This document shows, one piece after another, positions 38,452-52,484 of a stretch of DNA of 64,000 nt. Positions within the stretch are counted from its first letter, which is position 1. The number at the start of each line of letters is the position of its first letter. Below the pieces are notes generated by a model. That model was not told the DNA's origin, did no database searches, and saw only the letters and a list, made by a program, of their open reading frames with translations. The stretch lies in NCBI GenBank assembly GCA_964057225.1, contig OZ059898.1, positions 20,003,267-20,067,266 on the forward strand, read 5' to 3'. The position numbers and the translations under genes are program-made. This DNA comes from Auanema rhodensis (Eukaryota > Nematoda > Chromadorea > Rhabditida > Rhabditidae).

Positions 38452-40908
38452 TTGAAAAATGATGCATTAGTGTATTTTGAGTTTCCATGTACACTCAACA
38501 TTGCTTCCAAAAACATTTTGACAAAAATTTTTTCGAAAAATTTCAAAATAATTTCGCAAAAAGTAAATGTTTTAAGATTTCTTTTTTCAAGGCAAAGACG
38601 ATGAACGATGTTATTCAACAAAAAAATTAATTCTTCAGGGTGAAAATCGAGGATATAAGTGTGAGCTTATATCAGTTGATATCTCGGTGCATTTTTAAGC
38701 TAGCGCAAATCTGATAACACAGATCGACGCAGCTTAAAAATCCGCATCGAATGCACTATACTACATTGAGAAACGCTTGATACAAAAATTAGTTATGATC
38801 GTTTGGAAAATGATGCATTAGTGTTTTTTGAGTTTCCATGTACACTCAACATTGCTTCCAAAAACATTTTGACAAAAATTTTTTCGAAAAATTTCAAAAT
38901 AATTTCGCAAAAAGTAGATGTTTTTAAATTTCTTTTTTCAAGGCAAAGACGATGGACAATGTTATTCAACGAATAAATCAATTCTTCAGGGTGAAAATCG
39001 AGGATATAAGTGTGAACTTATATCAGTTGATATCTCGGTGCATTTTTAAGCTAGCGCAAATCTGATAACACAGATCGACGCAGCTTAAAAATCCGCATCG
39101 AATGCACTATACTACATTGAGAAACGCTTGATACAAAAATTAGTTATGATCGTTTGGAAAATGATGCATTAGTGTTTTTTGAGTTTCCATGTACACTCAA
39201 CATTGCTTCCAAAAACATTTTGACAAAAATTTTTTCGAAAAATTTCAAAATAATTTCGCAAAAAATAAATGTTTTTAGATTTTTTCGTTCAAGGCAAAGA
39301 CGATGAACGATGTTATTCAACAAAAAAATTAATTCTTCAGGGTGAAAATCGAGGATATAAGTGTGAGCTTATATCAGTTGATATCTCGGTGCATTTTTAA
39401 GCTAGCGCAAATCTGATAACACAGATCGACGCAGCTTAAAAATCCGCATCGAATGCACTATACTACATTGAGAAACGCTTGATATAAAAATTAGTTATGA
39501 TCGTTTGAAAAATGATGCATTAGTGTTTTTTGAGTTTCCATGTACACTCAACATTGCTTCCAAAAACATTTTGACAAAAATTTTTTCGAAAAATTTCAAA
39601 ATAATTTCGCAAAAAGTAGATAATTTTAGATTTTTTCGTTCAAGGCAAAGACGATGGACAATGTTATTCAACGAAAAAATTAATTCTTCAGGGTGAAAAT
39701 CGAGGATATAAGTGTGAGCTTATATCAGTTGATATCTCGGTGCATTTTCAAGCTAGCGCAAATCTAATAACACAGATCGACGCAGCTTAAAAATCCGCAT
39801 CGAATGCACTATACTACATTGAGAAACGCTTGATACAAAAATTAGTTATGATCGTTTGAAAAATGATGCATTAGTGTTTTTTGAGTTTCCATGTACACTC
39901 AACATTGCTTCCAAAAACGTTTTGACAAAAATTTTTTCGAAAAATTTCAAAATAATTTCGCAAAAAGTAGATGTTTTTAGATTTTTTTTTTCAAGGCAAA
40001 GACGATGGACAATGTTATTCAACGAAAAAATTAATTCTTCAGGGTGAAAATCGAGGATATAAGTGTGAACTTATATCAGTTGATATCTCGGTGCATTTTC
40101 AAGCTAGCGCAAATCTAATAACACAGATCGACGCAGCTTAAAAATCCGCATCGAATGCACTATACTACATTGAAAAACGCTTGATACAAAAATTAGTTAT
40201 GATCGTTTGGAAAATGATGCATTAGTGTATTTTGAGTTTCCATGTACACTCAACATTGCTTCCAAAAACATTTTGACAAAAATTTTTTCGAAAAATTTCA
40301 AAATAATTTCGCAAAAAGTAAATGTTTTTAGATTTCTTTTTTCAAGGCAAAGACGATGAACGATGTTATTCAACAAAAAAATTAATTCTTCAGGGTGAAA
40401 ATCGAGGATATAAGTGTGAGCTTATATCAGTTGATATCTCGGTGCATTTTTAAGCTAGCGCAAATCTGATAACACAGATCGACGCAGCTTAAAAATCCGC
40501 ATCGAATGCACTATACTACATTGAGAAACGCTTGATATAAAAATTAGTTATGATCGTTTGAAAAATGATGCATTAGTGTTTTTTGAGTTTCCATGTACAC
40601 TCAACATTGCTTCCAAAAACATTTTGACAAAAATTTTTTCGAAAAATTTCAAAATAATTTCGCAAAAAGTAGATAATTTTAGATTTTTTCGTTCAAGGCA
40701 AAGACGATGGACAATGTTATTCAACGAAAAAATTAATTCTTCAGGGTGAAAATCGAGGATATAAGTGTGAGCTTATATCAGTTGATATCTCGGTGCATTT
40801 TCAAGCTAGCGCAAATCTAATAACACAGATCGACGCAGCTTAAAAATCCGCATCGAATGCACTATACTACATTGAGAAACGCTTGATACAAAAATTAGTT
40901 ATGATCGT
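38102..40908 (+). repeat. Segmental duplication within the GTGAGC zone, copy 1
   Basis: This block matches 43715-46872. The offset is 5613 bp (16 units) for the first two units and 5964 bp (17 units) from 38803 on, because the other copy has one extra unit. Shared rare markers are TTTTTACGC with AATATG, GTTTTAAGATTT (38570, 44180), CGAATAAAT (38970, 44934) and GATATAAAAATTAG. It also contains a three-unit repeat: D at 39505 and 40558 around units 39856 and 40207. Confidence 0.85.
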
Positions 40909-41960
40909 TTGAAAAATGATGCATTAGTGTATTTTGAGTTTCCATGTACACTCAACATTGCTTCCAAAAACATTTTGACAAAAATTTTTTCGAAAAATTT
41001 CAGAATAATTTCGCAAAAAGTAAATGTTTTTAGATTTCTTTTTTCAAGGCAAAGACGATGGACGATGTTATTCAACAAAAAAATTAATTCTTCAGGGTGA
41101 AAATCGAGTAAATAAGTGTGAACTTATATCAGTTGATATCTCGGTGCATTTTTAAGCTAGCGCAAATCTGATAACACAGATCGACGCAGCTTAAAACTCC
41201 GCATCGAGTGCACTATACTACATTGAGAAACGCTTGATACAAAAATTAGTTATGATCGTTTGAAAAATGATGCATTAGTGTATTTTGAGTTTCCATGTAC
41301 ATTCAACATTGCTTCCAAAAACATTTTGACAAAAATTTTTCCGAAAAATTTCAAAATAATTTCGCAAAAAGTAGATGTTTTTAGATTTTTTTTTTCAAGG
41401 CAAAGACGATGGACAAGGTTTATCAACGAAAAAATTAATTCTTCAGGGTGAAAATCGAGGATATAAGTGTGAACTTATATCAGTTGATATCTCGGTGCAT
41501 TTTTCAGCTAGCGCAAATATGATAACACAGATCGACGCAGCTTAAAAATCCGCATCGAATGCACTATACTACATTGAGAAACGCTTGATACAAAAATTAG
41601 TTATGATCGTTTGAAAAATGATGCATTAGTGTATTTTGAGTTTCCATGTACACTCAACATTGCTTCCAAAAACATTTTGACAAAAATTTTTCCGAAAAAT
41701 TTCAAAATAATTTCGCAAAAAGTAGATGTTTTTAGATTTTTTTTTCAAGGCAAAGACGATGGACAAGGTTATTCAACGAAAAAATTAATTCTTCAGGGTG
41801 AAAATCGAGGATATAAAAGTGAACTTATATCAGTTGATATCTCGGTGCATTTTTAAGCTAGCGCAAATCTGATAACACAGATCGATGCAGCTTAAAAATC
41901 CGCATCGAATGCTCTATACTACATTGAGAAACGCTTGATACAAAAATTAGTTATGATCGT
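40909..41960 (+). repeat. GTAAATAAG three-unit module, copy 2
   Basis: It has the same unit order and markers as 34593-35644 (CGAGTAAATAAG near 41105, GGTTTATCAACG near 41417, AATATGATAAC near 41516, nine-T unit from 41611). Private changes are TTTCAGAATAA near 41000, ATATAAAAGTGAAC near 41812 and GAATGCTCTATAC near 41909. Confidence 0.85.
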
Positions 41961-42311
41961 TTGAAAAATGATGCATTAGTGTATTTTGAGTTTCCATGTA
42001 CACTCAACATTGCTTCCAAAAACATTTTGACAAAAATTTTTCCGAAAAATTTCAAAATAATTTCGCAAAAAGTAGATGTTTTTCGATTTTTTTTTTCAAG
42101 GCAAAGACGATGGACAATGTTATTCAACAAAAAAATTAATTCTTCAGGGTGAAAATCGAGGATATAAGTGTGAACTTATATCAGTTGATATCTCGGTGCA
42201 TTTTTAAGCTAGCGCAAATCTGATAACACAGATCGACGCAGCTTAAAAATCCGCATCGAATGCACTATACTATATTGAGAAACGCTTGATACAAAAGTTA
42301 GTTATGATCGT

Positions 42312-44064
42312 TTGAAAAATGATGCATTAGTGTATTTTGAGTTTCCATGTACACTCAACATTGCTTCCAAAAACATTTTGACAAAAATTTTTTCGAAAAA
42401 TTTCAAAATAATTTCGCAAAAAGTAAATGTTTTTAGATTTCTTTTTTCAAGGCAAAGACGATGGACGATGTTATTCAACAAAAAAATTAATTCTTCAGGG
42501 TGAAAATCGAGGATATAAGTGTGAACTTATATCAGTTGATATCTCGGTGCATTTTTAAGCTAGCGCAAATCTGATAACACAGATCGACGCAGCTTAAAAA
42601 TCCGCATCGAATGCACTATACTACATTGAGAAACGCTTGATACAAAAATTAGTTATGATCGTTTGGAAAATGATGCATTAGTGTATTTTGAGTTTCCATG
42701 TACACTCAACATTGCTTCCAAAAACATTTTGACAAACATTTTTCCGAAAAATTTCAAAATAATTTCGCAAAAAGTAGATGTTTTTCAATTTTATTTTTCG
42801 AGGCAAAGACGATGGACAATGTTATTCAACGAAAAAATTAATTCTTCAGGGTGAAAATCGAAGATATAAGTGTGAACTTATATCAGTTGATATCTCGGTG
42901 CACTTTTAAGCTAGCGCAAATCTGATAACACAGATCGACGCAGCTTAAAAATCCGCATCGAATGCACTATACTACATTGAGAAACGCTTAATACAAAAAT
43001 TAGTTATGATCGTTTGGAAAATGATGCATTAGTGTATGTTGAGTTTCCATGTACACTCAACATTGCTTCCAAAAACATTTTGACAAAAATTTTTTCGAAA
43101 AATTTCTGAATAATTTAGCAAAAAGTAGATGTTTTTAGATTTTTTTTTTAAGGCAAAGACGATGGACAATGTTATTCAACGAAAAAATTAATTCTTCAGG
43201 GTGAAAATCGAGGATATAAGTGTGAGCTTATATCGGTTGATATCTCGGTGCATTTTTACGCTAGCGCAAATATGATAACACAGATCGACGCAGCTTACAA
43301 ATCCGCATCGAATGCACTATACTACATTGAGAAACGCTTGATACAAAAATTAGTTATGATCGTTTGAAAAATGATGCATTAGTGTATTTTGAGTTTCCAT
43401 GTACACTCAACATTGCTTCCAAAAACATTTTGACAAAAATTTTTCCGAAACATTTCAAAATAATTTCGCAAAAAGTAGCTGTTTTTAGATTCTTTTTTTC
43501 AAGGCAAAGACGATGGACAATGTTATTCAACAAAAAAATTAATTCTTCAGGGTGAAAATCGAGGATATAAGTGTGAACTTATATCAGTTGATATCTCGGT
43601 GCATTTTTAAGCTAGCGCAAATCTGATAACACAGATCGACGCAGCTTAAAAATCCGCATCGAATGCACTATACTATATTGAGAAACGTTTGATACAAAAG
43701 TTAGTTATGATCGTTTGAAAAATGATGCATTAGTGTATTTTGAGTTTCCATGTACACTCAACATTGCTTCCAAAAACATTTTGACAAAAATTTTTTCGAA
43801 AAATTTCAAAATAATTTCGCAAAAAGTAGATGTTTTTAGATTTTTTTTTTAAGGCAAAGACGATGGACAATGTTATTCAACGAAAAAATTAATTCTTCAG
43901 GGTGAAAATCGAGGATATAAGTGTGAGCTTATATCGGTTGATATCTCGGTGCATTTTTACGCTAGCGCAAATATGATAACACAGATCGACGCAGCTTAAA
44001 AATCCGCATCGAATGCACTATACTACATTGAGAAACGCTTGATACAAAAATTAGTTATGATCGT
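42312..44064 (+). repeat. S, GACAAACATT, G, V module, copy 1
   Basis: An S unit is followed by a distinctive unit at 42663 (TTGGAAAATG, GACAAACATT, TTTTCAATTTTATTTTTCG), a G unit at 43014 (TATGTTGAG, AATTTAGC), a V unit at 43364 and the T-run/AAGGC unit at 43715. The same order recurs at 59852-61602, 50 units (17,540 bp) away. The G-V part alone also recurs at 51434-52134. Confidence 0.85.
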
Positions 44065-46872
44065 TTGAAAAATGATGCATTAGTGTATTTTGAGTTTCCA
44101 TGTACACTCAACATTGCTTCCAAAAACATTTTGACAAAAATTTTTTCGAAAAATTTCAAAATAATTTCGCAAAAAGTAAATGTTTTAAGATTTCTTTTTT
44201 CAAGGCAAAGACGATGAACGATGTTATTCAACAAAAAAATTAATTCTTCAGGGTGAAAATCGAGGATATAAGTGTGAGCTTATATCAGTTGATATCTCGG
44301 TGCATTTTTAAGCTAGCGCAAATCTGATAACACAGATCGACGCAGCTTAAAAATCCGCATCGAATGCACTATACTACATTGAGAAACGCTTGATACAAAA
44401 ATTAGTTATGATCGTTTGGAAAATGATGCATTAGTGTATTTTGAGTTTCCATGTACACTCAACATTGCTTCCAAAAACATTTTGACAAAAATTTTTTCGA
44501 AAAATTTCAAAATATTTTCGCAAAAAGTAAATGTTTTTAGATTTCTTTTTTCAAGGCAAAGACGATGAACGATGTTATTCAACAAAAAAATTAATTCTTC
44601 AGGGTGAAAATCGAGGATATAAGTGTGAGCTTATATCAGTTGATATCTCGGTGCATTTTTAAGCTAGCGCAAATCTGATAACACAGATCGACGCAGCTTA
44701 AAAATCCGCATCGAATGCACTATACTACATTGAGAAACGCTTGATATAAAAATTAGTTATGATCGTTTGAAAAATGATGCATTAGTGTTTTTTGAGTTTC
44801 CATGTACACTCAACATTGCTTCCAAAAACATTTTGACAAAGATTTTTTCGAAAAATTTCAAAATAATTTCGCAAAAAGTAGATGTTTTTAAATTTCTTTT
44901 TTCAAGGCAAAGACGATGGACAATGTTATTCAACGAATAAATTAATTCTTCAGGGTGAAAATCGAGGATATAAGTGTGAACTTATATCAGTTGATATCTC
45001 GGTGCATTTTTAAGCTAGCGCAAATCTGATAACACAGATCGACGCAGCTTAAAAATCCGCATCGAATGCACTATACTACATTGAGAAACGCTTGATACAA
45101 AAATTAGTTATGATCGTTTGGAAAATGATGCATTAGTGTTTTTTGAGTTTCCATGTACACTCAACATTGCTTCCAAAAACATTTTGACAAAAATTTTTTC
45201 GAAAAATTTCAAAATAATTTCGCAAAAAGTAAATGTTTTTAGATTTCTTTTTTCAAGGCAAAGACGATGAACGATGTTATTCAACAAAAAAATTAATTCT
45301 TCAGGGTGAAAATCGAGGATATAAGTGTGAGCTTATATCAGTTGATATCTCGGTGCATTTTTAAGCTAGCGCAAATCTGATAACACAGATCGACGCAGCT
45401 TAAAAATCCGCATCGAATGCACTATACTACATTGAGAAACGCTTGATATAAAAATTAGTTATGATCGTTTGAAAAATGATGCATTAGTGTTTTTTGAGTT
45501 TCCATGTACACTCAACATTGCTTCCAAAAACATTTTGACAAAAATTTTTTCGAAAAATTTCAAAATAATTTCGCAAAAAGTAGATAATTTTAGATTTTTT
45601 CGTTCAAGGCAAAGACGATGGACAATGTTATTCAACGAAAAAATTAATTCTTCAGGGTGAAAATCGAGGATATAAGTGTGAGCTTATATCAGTTGATATC
45701 TCGGTGCATTTTCAAGCTAGCGCAAATCTAATAACACAGATCGACGCAGCTTAAAAATCCGCATCGAATGCACTATACTACATTGAGAAACGCTTGATAC
45801 AAAAATTAGTTATGATCGTTTGAAAAATGATGCATTAGTGTTTTTTGAGTTTCCATGTACACTCAACATTGCTTCCAAAAACATTTTGACAAAAATTTTT
45901 TCGAAAAATTTCAAAATAATTTCGCAAAAAGTAGATGTTTTTAGATTTTTTTTTTCAAGGCAAAGACGATGGACAATGTTATTCAACGAAAAAATTAATT
46001 CTTCAGGGTGAAAATCGAGGATATAAGTGTGAACTTATATCAGTTGATATCTCGGTGCATTTTCAAGCTAGCGCAAATCTAATAACACAGATCGACGCAG
46101 CTTAAAAATCCGCATCGAATGCACTATACTACATTGAAAAACGCTTGATACAAAAATTAGTTATGATCGTTTGGAAAATGATGCATTAGTGTATTTTGAG
46201 TTTCCATGTACACTCAACATTGCTTCCAAAAACATTTTGACAAAAATTTTTTCGAAAAATTTCAAAATAATTTCGCAAAAAGTAAATGTTTTTAGATTTC
46301 TTTTTTCAAGGCAAAGACGATGAACGATGTTATTCAACAAAAAAATTAATTCTTCAGGGTGAAAATCGAGGATATAAGTGTGAGCTTATATCAGTTGATA
46401 TCTCGGTGCATTTTTAAGCTAGCGCAAATCTGATAACACAGATCGACGCAGCTTAAAAATCCGCATCGAATGCACTATACTACATTGAGAAACGCTTGAT
46501 ATAAAAATTAGTTATGATCGTTTGAAAAATGATGCATTAGTGTTTTTTGAGTTTCCATGTACACTCAACATTGCTTCCAAAAACATTTTGACAAAAATTT
46601 TTTCGAAAAATTTCAAAATGATTTCGCAAAAAGTAGATAATTTTAGATTTTTTCGTACAAGGCAAAGACGATGGACAATGTTATTCAACGAAAAAATTAA
46701 TTCTTCAGGGTGAAAATCGAGGATATAAGTGTGAGCTTATATCAGTTGATATCTCGGTGCATTTTCAAGCTAGCGCAAATCTAATAACACAGATCGACGC
46801 AGCTTAAAAATCCGCATCGAATGCACTATACTACATTGAGAAACGCTTGATACAAAAATTAGTTATGATCGT
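43715..46872 (+). repeat. Segmental duplication within the GTGAGC zone, copy 2
   Basis: This is the partner of 38102-40908. It carries an extra unit at 44416-44766 (TTGGAAAATG, GTATTTTGAG, AAAATATTTTCGC, GATGAACG) that is absent between 38452 and 38803. D units at 45469 and 46522 frame a 1053-bp three-unit repeat, as in copy 1. Confidence 0.85.
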
Positions 46873-48276
46873 TTGAAAAATGATGCATTAGTGTTTTTTG
46901 AGTTTCCATGTACACTCAACATTGCTTCCAAAAACATTTTGACAAAAATTTTTTCGAAAAATTTCAAAATAATTTCGCAAAAAGTAGATGTTTTTAGATT
47001 TTTTTTTCCAAGGCAAAGACGATGGACAATGTTATTCAACGAAAAAATTAATTCTTCAGGGTGAAAATCGAGGATATAAGTGTGAACTTATATCAGTTGA
47101 TATCTCGGTGCATTTTCAAGCTAGCGCAAATCTAATAACACAGATCGACGCAGCTTAAAAGTCCGCATCGAATGCACTATACTACATTGAGAAAAGCTTA
47201 ATACAAAAATTAGTTATGATCGTTTGAAAAATGATGCATTAGTGTATTTTGAGTTTCCATGTACTTTCAGCATTGCTTCCAAAAACATTTTGACAAAAAT
47301 TTTTTCGAAAAATTTCAAAATAATTTCGCAAAAAGTAAATGTTTTTAGATTTCTTTTTTCAAGGCAAAGACGATGGACGATGTTATTCAACAAAAAAATT
47401 AATTCTTCAGGGTGAAAATCGAGGATATAAGTGTGAGCTTATATCAGTTGATATCTCGGTGCATTTTCAAGCTAGCGCAAATCTAATAACACAGATCGAC
47501 GCAGCTTAAAAATCCGCATCGAATGCACTATACTACATTGAGAAACGCTTGATACAAAAATTAGTTATGATCGTTTGAAAAATGATGCATTAGTGTTTTT
47601 TGAGTTTCCATGTACACTCAACATTGCTTCCAAAAACATTTTGACAAAAATTTTTTCGAAAAATTTCAAAATAATTTCGCAAAAAGTAGATGTTTTTAGA
47701 TTTTTTTTTTCAAGGCAAAGACGATGGACAATGTTATTCAACGAAAAAATTAATTCTTCAGGGTGAAAATCGAGGATATAAGTGTGAACTTATATCAGTT
47801 GATATCTCGGTGCATTTTCAAGCTAGCGCAAATCTAATAACACAGATCGACGCAGCTTAAAAGTCCGCATCGAATGCACTATACTACATTGAGAAAAGCT
47901 TAATACAAAAATTAGTTATGATCGTTTGAAAAATGATGCATTAGTGTATTTTGAGTTTCCATGTACTTTCAGCATTGCTTCCAAAAACATTTTGACAAAA
48001 ATTTTTTCGAAAAATTTCAAAATAATTTCGCAAAAAGTAAATGTTTTTAGATTTCTTTTTTCAAGGCAAAGACGATGAACGATGTTATTCAACAAAAAAA
48101 TTAATTCTTCAGGGTGAAAATCGAGGATATAAGTGTGAGCTTATATCAGTTGATATCTCGGTGCATTTTCAAGCTAGCGCAAATCTAATAACACAGATCG
48201 ACGCAGCTTAAAAATCCGCATCGAATGCACTATACTACATTGAGAAACGCTTGATACAAAAATTAGTTATGATCGT
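46873..48276 (+). repeat. Two-unit (702-bp) repeat marked by GTACTTTCAGC, two copies
   Basis: Units at 46873 and 47575 (GTTTTTTGAG, TTTCG, GTAGATG, T run) each precede a unit (47224, 47926) with GTACTTTCAGC. The junctions share AAAAGTCCGC and GAGAAAAGCTTAATAC, which creates a HindIII site. The second GTACTTTCAGC unit differs by GATGAACG. Confidence 0.85.
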
Positions 48277-49680
48277 TTGAAAAATGATGCATTAGTGTTT
48301 TTTGAGTTTCCATGTACACTCAACATTGCTTCCAAAAACATTTTGACAAAAGTTTTTTCGAAAAATTTCAAAATAATTTCGCAAAAAGTAAATGTTTTTA
48401 GATTTCTTTTTTCAAGGCAAAGACGATGGACGATGTTATTCAACAAAAAAATTAATTCTTCAGGGTGAAAATCGAGGATATAAGTGTGAGCTTATATCAG
48501 TTGATATCTCGGTGCATTTTTAAGCTAGCGCAAATCTGATAACACAGATCGACGCAGCTTAAAAATCCGCATCGAATGCACTATACTACATTGAAAAACG
48601 CTTGATACAAAAATTAGTTATGATCGTTTGGAAAATGATGCATTAGTGTATTTTGAGTTTCCATGTACACTCAACATTGCTTCCAAAAACATTTTGACAA
48701 AAATTTTTTCGAAAAATTTCAAAATAATTTCGCAAAAAGTAGATAATTTTAGATTTTTTCGTTCAAGGCAAAGACGATGGACAATGTTATTCAACGAAAA
48801 AATTAATTCTTCAGGGTGAAAATCGAGGATATAAGTGTGAGCTTATATCAGTTGATATCTCGGTGCATTTTTAAGCTAGCGCAAATCTAATAACACAGAT
48901 CGACGCAGCTTAAAAATCCGCATCGAATGCACTATACTACATTGAGAAACGCTTGATACAAAAATTAGTTATGATCGTTTGAAAAATGATGCATTAGTGT
49001 TTTTTGAGTTTCCATGTACACTCAACATTGCTTCCAAAAACATTTTGACAAAAGTTTTTTCGAAAAATTTCAAAATAATTTCGCAAAAAGTAAATGTTTT
49101 TAGATTTCTTTTTTCAAGGCAAAGACGATGGACGATGTTATTCAACAAAAAAATTAATTCTTCAGGGTGAAAATCGAGGATATAAGTGTGAGCTTATATC
49201 AGTTGATATCTCGGTGCATTTTTAAGCTAGCGCAAATCTGATAACACAGATCGACGCAGCTTAAAAATCCGCATCGAATGCACTATACTACATTGAAAAA
49301 CGCTTGATACAAAAATTAGTTATGATCGTTTGGAAAATGATGCATTAGTGTATTTTGAGTTTCCATGTACACTCAACATTGCTTCCAAAAACATTTTGAC
49401 AAAAATTTTTTCGAAAAATTTCAAAATAATTTCGCAAAAAGTAGATAATTTTAGATTTTTTCGTTCAAGGCAAAGACGATGGACAATGTTATTCAACGAA
49501 AAAATTAATTCTTCAGGGTGAAAATCGAGGATATAAGTGTGAGCTTATATCAGTTGATATCTCGGTGCATTTTTAAGCTAGCGCAAATCTAATAACACAG
49601 ATCGACGCAGCTTAAAAATCCGCATCGAATGCACTATACTACATTGAGAAACGCTTGATACAAAAATTAGTTATGATCGT
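48277..49680 (+). repeat. Two-unit (702-bp) repeat with AAAGTTTTTTCG, two copies
   Basis: Units at 48277 and 48979 share GACAAAAGTTTTTTCG, and each precedes a TTGGAAAATG D unit (48628, 49330). The two 702-bp copies look identical by eye, suggesting a very recent duplication. Confidence 0.88.
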
Positions 49681-51082
49681 TTGAAAAATGATGCATTAGT
49701 GTTTTTTGAGTTTCCATGTACACTCAACATTGCTTCCAAAAACATTTTGACAAAAGTTTTTTCAAAAAATTTCAAAATAATTTCGCAAAAAGTAGATGTT
49801 TTTAGATTTTTTTTTCAAGGCAAAGACGATGGACAATGTTATTCAACGAAAAAATTAATTCTTCAGGGTGAAAATCGAGGATATAAGTGTGAACTTATAT
49901 CAGTTGATATCTCGGTGCATTTTCAAGCTAGCGCAAATCTAATAACACAGATCGACGCAGCTTAAAAATCCGCATCGAATGCACTATACTACATTGAGAA
50001 AAGCTTAATACAAAAATTAGTTATGATCGTTTGAAAAATGATGCATTAGTGTATTTTGAGTTTCCATGTACTTTCAGCATTGCTTCCAAAAACATTTTGA
50101 CAAAAATTTTTTCGAAAAATTTCAAAATAATTTCGCAAAAAGTAAATGTTTTTAGATTTCTTTTTTCAAGGCAAAGACGATGGACGATGTTATTCAACAA
50201 AAAAATTAATTCTTCAGGGTGAAAATCGAGGATATAAGTGTGAGCTTATATCAGTTGATATCTCGGTGCATTTTTAAGCTAACGCAAATCTGATAACACA
50301 GATCGACGCAGCTTAAAAATCTGCATCGAATGCACTATACTACATTGAGAAACGCTTAATACAAAAATTAGTTATGATCGTTTGGAAAATGATGCATTAG
50401 TGTATTTTGAGTTTCCATGTACACTCAACATTGCTTCCAAAAACATTTTGACAAAAATTTTTTCGAAAAATTTCAAAATAATTTCGCAAAAAGTAGATAA
50501 TTTTAGATTTTTTCGTTCAAGGCAAAGACGATGGACAATGTTATTCAACGAAAAAATTAATTCTTCAGGGTGAAAATCGAGGATATAAGTGTGAGCTTAT
50601 ATCAGTTGATATCTCGGTGCATTTTTAAGCTAGCGCAAATCTAATAACACAGATCGACGCAGCTTAAAAATCCGCATCGAATGCACTATACTACATTGAG
50701 AAACGCTTGATACAAAAATTAGTTATGATCGTTTGAAAAATGATGCATTAGTGTTTTTTGAGTTTCCATGTACACTCAACATTGCTTCCAAAAACATTTT
50801 GACAAAAGTTTTTTCAAAAAATTTCAAAATAATTTCGCAAAAAGTAGATGTTTTTAGATTTTTTTTTCAAGGCAAAGACGATGGACAATGTTATTCAACG
50901 AAAAAATTAATTCTTCAGGGTGAAAATCGAGGATATAAGTGTGAACTTATATCAGTTGATATCTCGGTGCATTTTCAAGCTAGCGCAAATCTAATAACAC
51001 AGATCGACGCAGCTTAAAAATCCGCATCGAATGCACTATACTACATTGAGAAACGCTTAATACAAAAATTAGTTATGATCGT
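49330..51082 (+). repeat. Three-unit (1052-bp) repeat, about 1.7 copies
   Basis: A D unit (49330), an AAAGTTTTTTCAAAAAAT unit with nine T (49681) and a GTACTTTCAGC unit (50031) are followed by a second D (50382) and nine-T unit (50733) at a 1052-bp step. The third position of the second copy is replaced by a G unit (51083). The D unit at 49330 is shared with the preceding two-unit repeat, so the amplifications overlap. Confidence 0.85.
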
Positions 51083-52484
51083 TTGGAAAATGATGCATTA
51101 GTGTATGTTGAGTTTCCATGTACACTCAACATTGCTTCCAAAAACATTTTGACAAAAATTTTTTCGAAAAATTTCAGAATAATTTAGCAAAAAGTAGATG
51201 TTTTTAAATTTTTTTTTTCAAGGCAAAGACGATGGACAATGTTATTCAACGAAAAAATTAATTCTTCAGGGTGAAAATCGAAGATATAAGTGTGAACTTA
51301 TATCAGTTGATATCTCGGTGCACTTTTAAGCTAGCGCAAATCTAATAACACAGATCGACGCAGCTTAAAAATCCGCATCGAATGCACTATATTACATTGA
51401 GAAACGCTTAATACAAAAATTAGTTATGATCGTTTGGAAAATGATGCATTAGTGTATGTTGAGTTTCCATGTACACTCAACATTGCTTCCAAAAACATTT
51501 TGACAAAAATTTTTTCGAAAAATTTCAGAATAATTTAGCAAAAAGTAGATGTTTTTAGATTTTTTTTTTAAGGCAAAGACGATGGACAATGTTATTCAAC
51601 GAAAAAATTAATTCTTCAGGGTGAAAATCGAGGATATAAGTGTGAGCTTAAATCAGTTGATATCTCGGTGCATTTTTACGCTAGCGCAAATATGATAACA
51701 CAGATCGACGCAGCTTAAAAATCCGCATCGAATGCACTATACTACATTGAGAAACGCTTGATACAAAAATTAGTTATGATCGTTTGAAAAATGATGCATT
51801 AGTGTATTTTGAGTTTCCATGTACACTCAACATTGCTTCCAAAAACATTTTGACAAAAATTTTTCCGAAACATTTCAAAATAATTTCGCAAAAAGTAGCT
51901 GTTTTTAGATTCTTTTTTTCAAGGCAAAAACGATGGACAATGTTATTCAACGAAAAAATTAATTCTTCAGGGTGAAAATCGAGGATATAAGTGTGAACTT
52001 ATATCAGTTGATATCTCGGTGCATTTTTAAGCTAGCGCAAATCTGATAACACAGATCGACGCAGCTTAAAAATCCGCATCGAATGCACTATACTACATTG
52101 AGAAACGCTTGATATAAAAATTAGTTATGATCGTTTGAAAAATGATGCATTAGTGTATTTTGAGTTTCCATGTACACTCAACATTGCTTCCAAAAACATT
52201 TTGACAAAAATTTTTCCGAAAAATTTCAAAATAATTTCGCAAAAAGTAGATGTTTTTAGATTTTTTTTTTAAGGCAAAGACGATGGACAATGTTATTCAA
52301 CGAAAAAATTAATTCTTCAGGGTGAAAATCGAGGATATAAGTGTGAACTTATATCAGTTGATATCTCGGTGCATTTTTAAGCTAGCGCAAATCTGATAAC
52401 ACAGATCGATGCAGCTTAAAAATCCGCATCGAATGCACTATACTACATTGAGAAACGCTTGATACAAAAATTAGTTATGATCGT
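51083..52484 (+). repeat. Two G units, V unit and a mixed unit
   Basis: G units at 51083 and 51434 (TATGTTGAG, TTTCAGAATAATTTAGC) differ mainly in the T-run region and tail. The second has the AAGGC, TTTTTACGC, AATATG tail. A V unit follows at 51784, then a P-like unit at 52135 with AAGGC directly after the T run. The G-V order repeats 43014-43714 and 60554-61253. Confidence 0.8.
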
